9,053 nt of DNA, taken from positions 1-9,053 of the forward strand of contig JAJOKK010000012.1 of assembly GCA_021129875.1 (NCBI GenBank). Reading direction: 5' to 3'. The stretch comes from Candidatus Bipolaricaulota bacterium (GTDB lineage: Bacteria > Bipolaricaulota > Bipolaricaulia > UBA7950 > UBA9294). Both the position numbers and the translations under genes were made by a program. Positions 1 through 5,722 of this stretch are shown in pieces. Every line of letters starts with the position of its first letter. Position 1 is the stretch's first letter. The notes under the pieces were generated by a model. That model made no database searches, was not told where the DNA came from, and worked only from the letters and a program-made list of their open reading frames with translations.

Positions 1-47
1 GAGGATACAAGATAGCTGAGATGACGTATTAATGATCTTGTTCCCTT

Positions 48-64
48 CTCTGCGTACTCTGCGT
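48..64. repeat. Short tandem repeat, ctctgcgt x2 with 9-nt period
   Basis: Two exact copies of ctctgcgt occur at 48-55 and 57-64, separated by one base, directly left of the G-run hairpin. Short tandem strings of this kind often mark non-coding spacers. Two copies alone do not define an element, so this is a description rather than a functional claim. Confidence 0.5.
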
Positions 65-111
65 TCTTGGGGGGTGTAGTAAGTCCCCAATCGGCTACTA
101 CCCCCCCGAGA
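65..111. repeat. Strong G-run/C-run hairpin downstream of atpG, part of a dispersed repeat
   Basis: The arms 65-81 and 96-111 pair over about 16 positions, including a G6:C6 block. There is one bulged base (t75), one T:G wobble (t68-g108) and a 14-nt loop. No T tract follows on either strand, so it is not a canonical Rho-independent terminator. It could still stop or protect the 3' end of the atp transcript. The left arm (ggggggtgtagtaagtccc at 69-87) is repeated exactly at 9035-9053, which makes this a member of a repeat family rather than a site unique to the operon. Confidence 0.6.
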
Positions 112-139
112 CGGTGAAAGCTTCTGTTCGACCTCCGAT
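112..139. repeat. Repeat block B, left copy (pairs with 8988-9014)
   Basis: Positions 112-139 align with 8988-9014 in the same orientation at 25 of 27 positions plus a one-base gap. The core is cggtgaaa, one variable base, then cttctgtt. It ends only three bases from the atpG stop codon. On the minus strand it contains cggaggtc, which looks like a ribosome binding site. No ATG or GTG follows it in the visible sequence, and the right copy diverges there, so I read it as repeat and not as an atpD leader. Confidence 0.6.
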
Positions 140-142
140 CTC

Positions 143-994
143 TCAACCTCTCAATGCTTCCGCGCCGCCCATGATATCGGAGATCTCCCGCGTGATCGAC
201 TGCTGCCGCGCCTTGTTGTAGGAGCGTCTAAGTGTCGTTAGAAGATCGTCCGCGTTGTCGGTCGCGCTCTTCATCGCCTGGCGGCGGATTGCATCCTCAC
301 TCGTCTTTGTATGCAGGAGCGCGTCGAAGATCTTTCCCTGCAGATAGAGTGGAAGGATGACGGCGAGCATTTGGGCCGGGTTCGGCTCGCTCAGCCTCTC
401 CCCTCCCTTTGCCTCGACTTTAATCGGAAGGATCTCCTCCACGATGAGCCGCTGGCTCAGATCGGAGAGGAACCGTGTGTAGACTAGGATCACCTTTCCG
501 AGGGTCGCTTCCAGGTGGAACGAGATCAGGTCAGAGGCGATCTGTGCGGCAATCTGCGGGGTCGGGTCCTCGTAGAAGTACGAGTAATCCTTCAAGATCT
601 CTACGTTGCGGTGGGCAAAATAGGCGCGCGCCTTCTCCCCCCCGGCGAGGATTTTCGCGCTGTGCCTGCTCTCTCTAAGGAGTTCATCGCCTTTGCGGTT
701 CAATTCGCCCTTGAACCGGCCGCACAGGCCGCGGTCGGAGTTCAGGACGAGGATCCCAGTTTCGGGCGATCCGTTACCAATTGTCAAGGCATTCGGTTCA
801 ACCTCGTCGACCTGCTGGGCAAGAGCGGCCGCGACCAGTAGGTCAAGTTCTTCCATGTACGGGCGCGCTTCAGCGAGCCGCCTTTTCATTCGCGTCACCT
901 TAGTCATAGCGATTGCGTTCATCGCTTTGGTGATCTGACGGATGTTCTCGATGTTTCCGATACGGTTCTTAATCTCGCGGACGCTTGCAGCCAC
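143..994 (-). CDS. atpG: F-type ATP synthase gamma subunit
   Basis: This is the central rotor stalk of F1, which turns inside the alpha3beta3 head and couples Fo rotation to catalysis at the cytoplasmic face. The protein has 283 residues, normal for the family. It shows the N-terminal helix signature REIKNRI (6-12) and ITKAM (21-25), the SDRGLCG loop (86-92), and the C-terminal helix from MKSATDNA (241-248) through ITREISDI to GGAEAL. Both helices form the coiled coil of the shaft. The start is GTG at 994, directly after the TAA of atpA (TAAGTG). The ribosome binding site ggaggg is made from the last two atpA codons (Gly-Gly), so translation is probably coupled. It is the last recognisable gene of the operon: beta and epsilon genes do not follow. 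Confidence 0.97.
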   Translation of the reverse strand: MAASVREIKNRIGNIENIRQITKAMNAIAMTKVTRMKRRLAEARPYMEELDLLVAAALAQQVDEVEPNALTIGNGSPETGILVLNSDRGLCGRFKGELNRKGDELLRESRHSAKILAGGEKARAYFAHRNVEILKDYSYFYEDPTPQIAAQIASDLISFHLEATLGKVILVYTRFLSDLSQRLIVEEILPIKVEAKGGERLSEPNPAQMLAVILPLYLQGKIFDALLHTKTSEDAIRRQAMKSATDNADDLLTTLRRSYNKARQQSITREISDIMGGAEALRG

Positions 995-2506
995 TTACCC
1001 TCCGAAACGTTCTTTGAACTCGACGACCGCTCTGTTCAGCGCATTCTTGTTCTCATCGGTGAGCGCCTGCGTCGTGCGCAGGTCAGCGAGGATCTCCTCA
1101 TGCTCGGTGTGAAGGAAGCGGAGCCACGCCTCCTCGAACCTCCGCACTGCGGAGACCTCAACCTCGGCCAGATGGTTCTCCACTGCGATGTATAGGGCGA
1201 CGACTTGCTCTTCTACCGGCATCGGACGGTACTGGTCCTGCTTCAAGACCTCGAGCAGCCTATCGCCACGTGCCAGCTGTGCCTTTGATTCCTCGTCCAG
1301 GTCGGCGGAGAACTCGGCGAACGCCTCCAACTCGCGGTACTGGGACAGTTCCAGTCGCAGTTCGCCGGCGATCTGTGACATCGCCTTGATCTGCGCAGCC
1401 CCTCCTACACGAGAGACTGATTTCCCGATGTTTACCGCCGGACGGAACCCCTGGTTGAACAGGTCTCCCTCGAGGTAGATCTGCCCGTCAGTGATCGAGA
1501 TCACGTTCGTCGGGATATATGCGGTGATGTCCCCGGCCTTGGTCTCGATGAGCGGGAAGGCGGTGAGCGATCCACCGCCGTGTTCGTCTGACAGGCGGAC
1601 GGCCCGTTCGAGGAGCCGCGAATGGGTGTAGAAAATGTCCCCGGGATAGGCCTCGCGCCCGGGCGGCCGCCGCAACAGGAGCGACATCTCGCGGTAGGCA
1701 ACCGCGTGCTTGGAAAGGTCGTCGTATACGATGAACGCGTCCTTCCCGTTGTAGGTGAAGTGCTCAGCCATGGCGCACCCGGCGTAGGGAGCAAGGTACT
1801 GCATAGGTGCGGGGGAGTTCGCATCGGCAACGACAACGGTCGTATACTCCATCGCCCCGTGGCGCTCGAGGGTGCTCACCACCCGCGCTACGGTCGAGTT
1901 CTTCTGGCCGATGGCGACGTAGACACAGATAACCCCGTTCCCTTTCTGGTTGATGATCGTATCGAGGGCGATCGCGGTCTTGCCGGTGCGACGGTCGCCG
2001 ATGATCAGTTCGCGCTGCCCACGCCCGATCGGGGTCATTGCGTCGATCGATTTCAACCCTGTCTGCAATGGGATATTGACCGGTTGGCGTGCGACCACAC
2101 CCGGGGCCTTGATCTCGGCCTTGCGGCGCTCGTTCGCTGCGATATCTCCCTTCCCGTCCAGCGGGCGGCCGAGTGGGTCGACGACCCGGCCGAGGAGGTC
2201 CTCGCCGACCACTGTCTCCAGGACCCGCCCGGTGCGGCGGACCTCGTCCGACTCCTGTACCCGCTCGCTCTCTCCGAACAGGGCCACCCCCACGCTCTCC
2301 TCCTCGAGATTCAACACGAGGCCGTAGACATTATTCGGGAACTCTACGATCTCTGCGGCCATCGCTCTTTGCAGTCCGAAGACGCGGGCTATCCCGTCCC
2401 CTACCTCGACGACCACTCCGATCTCACTCATGTCGAGGTCGTACTGAAACCCTTTAATCTGTTCTTTCAGTATGGCGCTGATCTCATCTTTGCGCGGTGC
2501 TGACAC
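995..2506 (-). CDS. atpA: F-type ATP synthase alpha subunit
   Basis: This is the non-catalytic nucleotide-binding subunit of the F1 head. The start chosen is GTG at 2506, preceded by an aggggggaag ribosome binding site and 13 bases after the atpH stop. It gives 503 residues, the usual family length. A longer reading frame to 2590 overlaps atpH and adds a sequence unlike AtpA, so it is rejected. Visible motifs are the N-terminal beta barrel (about 25-90), the P-loop GDRRTGKT (170-177), the YDDLSKHA/REMSLLLRRPPGREAYPGD block (261-290), VISITDGQI (335-343) and the SRVGG arginine-finger segment with Arg366. One oddity is that the P-loop has Arg where the family nearly always has Gln (GDRQTGKT). 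It should assemble with gamma, delta and a beta subunit encoded elsewhere. Confidence 0.97.
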   Translation of the reverse strand: MSAPRKDEISAILKEQIKGFQYDLDMSEIGVVVEVGDGIARVFGLQRAMAAEIVEFPNNVYGLVLNLEEESVGVALFGESERVQESDEVRRTGRVLETVVGEDLLGRVVDPLGRPLDGKGDIAANERRKAEIKAPGVVARQPVNIPLQTGLKSIDAMTPIGRGQRELIIGDRRTGKTAIALDTIINQKGNGVICVYVAIGQKNSTVARVVSTLERHGAMEYTTVVVADANSPAPMQYLAPYAGCAMAEHFTYNGKDAFIVYDDLSKHAVAYREMSLLLRRPPGREAYPGDIFYTHSRLLERAVRLSDEHGGGSLTAFPLIETKAGDITAYIPTNVISITDGQIYLEGDLFNQGFRPAVNIGKSVSRVGGAAQIKAMSQIAGELRLELSQYRELEAFAEFSADLDEESKAQLARGDRLLEVLKQDQYRPMPVEEQVVALYIAVENHLAEVEVSAVRRFEEAWLRFLHTEHEEILADLRTTQALTDENKNALNRAVVEFKERFGG

Positions 2507-2519
2507 GCTTCTTCCCCCC

Positions 2520-3053
2520 TTATCCGACGAGCATGGCCCGCAGATCCTCAAGCCTAGCCTTGAGCGTTCCGTCGATGACCTTCCCATCAACCTCGATCCT
2601 CAGTCCACTGAGGAGGCTGCGATCTACCTCTTCTTCAAGTTTCACTCGTCCCCCGAGTCCGTCGGCCAGACGGTCCGCCAACCTGGTGAGGTCTATAGCG
2701 GAGAGTTTCTGTGCCGTCAATACCTTCACCCGGATGACCCCCTCGGCCGTTGCGCGGCACCGGCGAAATTCATCGTAGATCAGATCAAAATATCCTTCAC
2801 GGCCGTTGCGGATCAGCAGGGCGAACATGCTGCTAAGATACGGTGGAATATCGGGGAAGGAGCGCTCGAAGAGCGCGACCTTCTTCGCGCGGGGAACAAG
2901 CGGATGGGTGAGGAACCGCTGAAAATCAGGGACCTCTGCCAGATTGACGATGACATCCGCATAGCCCTGTGCGATCGCGTCGAGCGATTCATCCTCAGCG
3001 GCAAGCTCGTACAGCGCTTCGGCATAACGACGGGCGATATCGCGCGATCTCAC
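2520..3053 (-). CDS. atpH: F-type ATP synthase delta subunit
   Basis: Delta caps F1 and ties alpha to the b-subunit peripheral stalk so that the stator resists rotor torque. The 177-residue length is typical. The N-terminal helical domain begins with the family-like RRYAEALYELA (8-18). The C-terminal part has the conserved pattern LLSGLRIEVDGKVIDGTLKARLEDLR near residues 145-172. It starts at GTG (3053), overlapping the atpF stop by four bases (GTGA), which is classic translational coupling. No strong ribosome binding site is visible, which fits coupling. The stop is 13 bases before the atpA start. Confidence 0.95.
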   Translation of the reverse strand: MRSRDIARRYAEALYELAAEDESLDAIAQGYADVIVNLAEVPDFQRFLTHPLVPRAKKVALFERSFPDIPPYLSSMFALLIRNGREGYFDLIYDEFRRCRATAEGVIRVKVLTAQKLSAIDLTRLADRLADGLGGRVKLEEEVDRSLLSGLRIEVDGKVIDGTLKARLEDLRAMLVG

Positions 3054-3580
3054 CGTTTCACCATCAATGCCTGTTCGTCGATCTCATCGATCAGGGTATC
3101 GAGAAGCCGCTGATGGTCCTCGATTCTGATCTCGCGATCGAGAACACGCGCGGCACCGAGGACGGCGATCTCTGCGTAGGCACGCCGCAGATCAGCTTCC
3201 ATCTGCGTACGTTCCTGCGCGATCCGCCGGCGGGCCGCGGCAAGGATCCGTTCAGCCTCCTTCTTGGCATCGCCCGTGGCAGCGGAGACGATCCTCTCTG
3301 CTCGCGCGGTCGCATCATCGATGGTGCGGCGCGCCTGCTCGTGGGTGGCTTTGAGTTCCTCTTCCCTCTGCGCCACAAGTGCGGTCGCCGTTGCTTCGCT
3401 CTTCCTCGCTGCTTCCATCCTGGAAGCGATCTGTTCGCGTCGCCGGTCGATGTAGGCCAGCGCCGGCTTGAACAGGATCCGCTTCATCAGATAGACGAGG
3501 AGGGCAAAGTTCAAAAGGGTAAAGATGAAGGTCCAGTTGATGCTGCGGATGACCTTCCCAAGCTCTAACGTGAGATCCAT
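3050..3580 (-). CDS. atpF: F-type ATP synthase b subunit
   Basis: This is the peripheral stalk subunit, anchored in the membrane by one N-terminal helix and reaching up to delta on F1. The 176 residues comprise a short N-terminus, one membrane segment (about 15-34, beginning NWTFIFTLLNF), the conserved basic exit with a FKPA-type motif (37-40), and a long charged helical region rich in Ala, Glu, Arg and Lys (about 45-150) that suits a right-handed coiled coil. Only one b gene is present, so a b2 homodimer is expected rather than the b/b' pair. The ATG at 3580 lies 9 bases after the atpE stop with a poor ribosome binding site, so coupling is likely. The stop overlaps atpH. Confidence 0.95.
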   Translation of the reverse strand: MDLTLELGKVIRSINWTFIFTLLNFALLVYLMKRILFKPALAYIDRRREQIASRMEAARKSEATATALVAQREEELKATHEQARRTIDDATARAERIVSAATGDAKKEAERILAAARRRIAQERTQMEADLRRAYAEIAVLGAARVLDREIRIEDHQRLLDTLIDEIDEQALMVKR

Positions 3581-3589
3581 CTGGCTTGC

Positions 3590-3865
3590 CTATACCACGA
3601 ACAGGAGCACGATCGCCACCACCAGGGAGTAGATCCCAGTCGACTCAGCGACCGCCTGCCCGATGATCATCGTGCGGAAGAGCGCCCCTTCCATCTCCGG
3701 TTGACGAGCGATCCCGTCCAGGGCGTGCGCCGCAGCGATCCCCTGGCCGATCCCCGGCCCGATCGCGCCGATTCCCATACAGAGCCCGGCAGCGAGGTAT
3801 CTCGCGGCAGCAGCAATATCTTCTCCTGAAATCTGAGCTACAACACCTTGTGCTTCTTCTAACAT
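3590..3865 (-). CDS. atpE: F-type ATP synthase c subunit, Na+-binding type
   Basis: This is the rotor-ring subunit that carries the coupling ion through Fo. The 91 residues form a two-helix hairpin around the conserved polar loop ARQPE (53-57). The glycine-rich first helix has GPGIGQG with Gln41. The second helix has GQAVAESTGIYSLV with Glu74, Ser75, Thr76 and Tyr79. In the Ilyobacter tartaricus c ring, Na+ is bound through Gln32, Val63, Glu65 and Ser66, with Thr67 and Tyr70 supporting. All of these side chains are present here with the same Gln-to-Glu spacing of 33. Proton-type c subunits lack this set. Na+ coupling is therefore a well-founded inference, not shown directly. The ATG at 3865 has a strong ribosome binding site (aaggagggg), in keeping with the high copy number needed for a ring. 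Confidence 0.97.
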   Translation of the reverse strand: MLEEAQGVVAQISGEDIAAAARYLAAGLCMGIGAIGPGIGQGIAAAHALDGIARQPEMEGALFRTMIIGQAVAESTGIYSLVVAIVLLFVV

Positions 3866-3877
3866 ATCCCCTCCTTA

Positions 3878-4570
3878 TTAACTTTCCACCGCCAAGTTGA
3901 TATAGGCGACGGCGAGTACAGCGAAGACAAATGCCTGAATCAGTCCGATAAATAGGCCGAAAAAGATCGTCAAGCCGACCGGGAGGACCAGTGGGATCAT
4001 GGCTGAGACGACCGTGATCAGGAGCGTCCCGCCGAAGATGTTCCCGAACAGGCGGAATCCGTGCGATACCGGCTTGGCCAGCTCGCTGACTAGATTTATT
4101 GGAAGCATGAACGGATACGGCTCGATGAACCCTTTGAGGAACCTTCGACCACCCTTCCTGCGCAGAGCGAGTAGGTGGGAGGTGAAGAAGACGAGCAAAG
4201 CCAGGCTCGCAGTAACGTTCAGGTTCTGCGTCGGCGACTGCAGGTACGGGATCACCGACAGCCAGTTGGAGACGAGGACGAACAGAAAAAGAGTGGAGAT
4301 AAACGGGAACATCCTCCGGGCGAGACTTGTCGAGATGAAGTTAGACAGAAGTTGCTCCTGTAGTACGTCGATCAGTGCATCGAGAACCGCCTGGATCCGA
4401 TTCGGTTTCTCCTCGATATTCTGGCGCAACCCTCGCCGCAAGTAGAAGGCGAGCCCGACCAGGATGGCGATCACGATCCAGCTCATGATGATTGTGATAA
4501 GGTCGAAACGCACCACAAAATCCCCGATCGATACGCGCGCGATAAGCTTCTCCCCTAGATGATCGAGCAT
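3878..4570 (-). CDS. atpB: F-type ATP synthase a subunit
   Basis: This is the membrane stator subunit that forms the two half-channels and faces the c ring. The start chosen is ATG at 4570, which has ggaggg just upstream and gives 230 residues. An in-frame TTG at 4597 would add nine residues but has no ribosome binding site. Several hydrophobic segments are visible (about 23-44, 88-108, 117-136, 183-200, 203-225). The signature FRLFGNIFGG contains Arg173, the equivalent of the essential Escherichia coli Arg210. LIQAFVFAVLAVAYI contains Gln212, matching E. coli Gln252. The first 16 bases overlap the end of the AtpI-like gene, and the stop is 12 bases before atpE. Confidence 0.95.
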   Translation of the reverse strand: MLDHLGEKLIARVSIGDFVVRFDLITIIMSWIVIAILVGLAFYLRRGLRQNIEEKPNRIQAVLDALIDVLQEQLLSNFISTSLARRMFPFISTLFLFVLVSNWLSVIPYLQSPTQNLNVTASLALLVFFTSHLLALRRKGGRRFLKGFIEPYPFMLPINLVSELAKPVSHGFRLFGNIFGGTLLITVVSAMIPLVLPVGLTIFFGLFIGLIQAFVFAVLAVAYINLAVES

Positions 4571-4950
4571 CGCCCTCCTCTTTTCACGAAAAGGCAAGAT
4601 AGTTGCAGGTTCAGCTGCCCCAGCAGAAGACCGCCGCAGGCGAACAGGAGGGTCGCAGTTCCCAGTTGCGCCGTCAGACCCAGGGCGATTCCCAGGAAAA
4701 GGATCCGACTGAGGCTCGCTAGGGATGCGATCACCCTCCCCTTGGCGCTGGAATTCACGTTGATCAACGACCGCCCGGATTCATAGAGGAAGAACGCGTT
4801 CAGCGCGAACAGGCCGTACCCGATCAGCGTCCCGAACGGAGCGCTCCCCATGTCGAAGAACGCAGCGAAGAGGATCGTTCCGCAACAGAGAAGGAGCGCA
4901 CTTCGCAACCGGAAGAGAGAGATGAGTTCGCGGAAAAAGGATCCGTTCAT
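4555..4950 (-). CDS. atpI: AtpI-like membrane protein (ATP synthase subunit I)
   Basis: This is a small hydrophobic protein of 131 residues from ATG 4950 (134 from an in-frame TTG at 4959), with four predicted membrane segments. The second has the small-residue pattern FGTLIGYGLFALNAFFLYE, which resembles the GxxxG...N pattern of the ATP-synt_I family. The position directly before atpB is the classic place of atpI. AtpI proteins help assemble the c ring, and this has been shown for Na+-type rings, so the pairing with the Na+-type c subunit makes sense. The identification rests on position and hydrophobic pattern because the family is poorly conserved. No clear ribosome binding site precedes either start; the gene lies 26 bases after frr and may depend on its translation. 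Confidence 0.75.
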   Translation of the reverse strand: MNGSFFRELISLFRLRSALLLCCGTILFAAFFDMGSAPFGTLIGYGLFALNAFFLYESGRSLINVNSSAKGRVIASLASLSRILFLGIALGLTAQLGTATLLFACGGLLLGQLNLQLSCLFVKRGGRCSII

Positions 4951-4976
4951 ATCAGCCAAAGCAGTAGTGCATCCGG

Positions 4977-5534
4977 CTAGATCGCACGCAGTTGCTTGCT
5001 CTTCTCCTCGACCAGATCGTCCACCTGCTTTGAGTAATCGTGGATCGCATCGTCGTTCTTCTTGCGGTAGAGATGGTATTCGTCCTCCGAGAGATCACCG
5101 TTTGTTTTAAGCTGATCCAGCTTATCATTCGCATCCCGGCGGACGTTGCGCAGAGCGACCTTCATCTCCTCCCCTTTAGCTTTGATGACCCGCGTCAGAT
5201 CTCCGCGTCGCTCTTGCGAGAGTCTGGGGATCTTAATCCGGATCACCTTTCCGTCGTTTGCCGGATTGAGCCCCATATCGGCGGAGAGGATCGCCTTCTC
5301 AAAAGCCTCCATCTGCGTCTTGTCGTACGGCTGAACCACAAGAAGGCTTGCATCCGGGGCGACGATCGTCGCCAACTGCTTTAGCGGGGTCGGGGCCCCA
5401 TAGTAGTCCACGGAGACATCCTCCACCATCGCCGGATTAGCACGGCCGGTCTGCACCTTGCTGAGGTTCGTCTTCAACACCGCAATGCTCTGCTTCATGC
5501 GCTCGTGCATCTCGCGTTTAACCTGTTCTGACAT
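4977..5534 (-). CDS. frr: Ribosome recycling factor
   Basis: The 185-residue protein matches the family length throughout. Together with EF-G, it splits the post-termination ribosome in the cytoplasm. Recognisable blocks are the N-terminal helix ending VQTGRANPAMVEDVSVDYYG (about 27-46), the PLKQLATI strand, and the C-terminal helices with RVIKAKGEEMKVALRNVRRDAN followed by the acidic/basic tail to KSKQLRAI. Together they form the long three-helix arm and the small beta domain that mimic a tRNA shape. The ATG at 5534 has a gaggtg ribosome binding site about nine bases upstream. It is the first gene after a good promoter, and the atp genes follow without any visible terminator. frr usually sits behind tsf and pyrH, so its link to the atp operon is uncommon. 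Confidence 0.97.
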   Translation of the reverse strand: MSEQVKREMHERMKQSIAVLKTNLSKVQTGRANPAMVEDVSVDYYGAPTPLKQLATIVAPDASLLVVQPYDKTQMEAFEKAILSADMGLNPANDGKVIRIKIPRLSQERRGDLTRVIKAKGEEMKVALRNVRRDANDKLDQLKTNGDLSEDEYHLYRKKNDDAIHDYSKQVDDLVEEKSKQLRAI

Positions 5535-5559
5535 TTTACAGACACCTCACTCGATGGGA

Positions 5560-5588
5560 ATTGTAAACCGATTCTCTGACTAAGTCAA
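5560..5588 (-). promoter_or_regulatory. Sigma70-like promoter of the frr-atp operon
   Basis: Read on the minus strand, TTGACT (5588-5583) and TACAAT (5565-5560) are separated by exactly 17 bases. Transcription should begin near 5553, giving a leader of roughly 18 bases that holds the frr ribosome binding site. No other comparable promoter was noticed between the genes of the operon, which suggests a long shared transcript. Confidence 0.75.
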
Positions 5589-5707
5589 CGTGCGCGCCGG
5601 TCGGACGCAAGATCAGGGATGTAGAGGGCCGGCCGATCTTCGTGCGGTCGGGTTCACAGTGACGTATTTCTGTCCGTCCCGTCCTTCTTTATTGCCCCTG
5701 CTTACGG

Positions 5708-5713
5708 TATAAT
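5708..5713 (+). promoter_or_regulatory. Perfect -10 box (TATAAT) of the kinase gene, leaderless transcript expected
   Basis: TATAAT ends nine bases before the ATG at 5723. Transcription normally starts six to eight bases after the -10 box, so the mRNA would begin at about 5719-5721, only a few bases before the start codon. There is no room for a ribosome binding site. The -35 region is poor (ttcttt at 5685-5690 with a 17-base spacer). An alternative reading is that translation starts at ATG 5753, which has taagg upstream, but that would cut the first strand of the ATP cone. Confidence 0.65.
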
Positions 5714-5722
5714 CCCGTAACT

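Noticed and set aside
1..90. Possible TTG-started frame on the minus strand after atpG that could be atpD
   Set aside because: It reads on to the edge but its residues do not resemble the AtpD N-terminus, and no ribosome binding site lies at a proper distance.
65..111. Rho-independent terminator of the atp operon
   Set aside because: The stem is strong but no T run follows on either strand, and half of it recurs at the other edge as a repeat.
1965..1980. HIP1-like GCGATCGC octamer
   Set aside because: About three copies were seen in the window, too few for the dense pattern of cyanobacteria, and they fall in codons rich in GATC.
1622..2503. 293-residue open frame on the plus strand opposite atpA
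   Set aside because: It lies wholly antisense to atpA, has no recognisable domain and follows from the high GC codon pattern of the true gene.
2507..2590. Extended N-terminus of atpA
   Set aside because: The extra 28 residues overlap atpH, do not resemble AtpA, and GTG 2506 has a good ribosome binding site and gives the normal 503-residue length.
2472..3113. 213-residue open frame on the plus strand opposite atpH
   Set aside because: Antisense shadow of atpH and the atpA 5' end; no ribosome binding site or family resemblance.
2969..3568. 199-residue open frame on the plus strand opposite atpF
   Set aside because: Antisense shadow of a clearly identified b-subunit gene.
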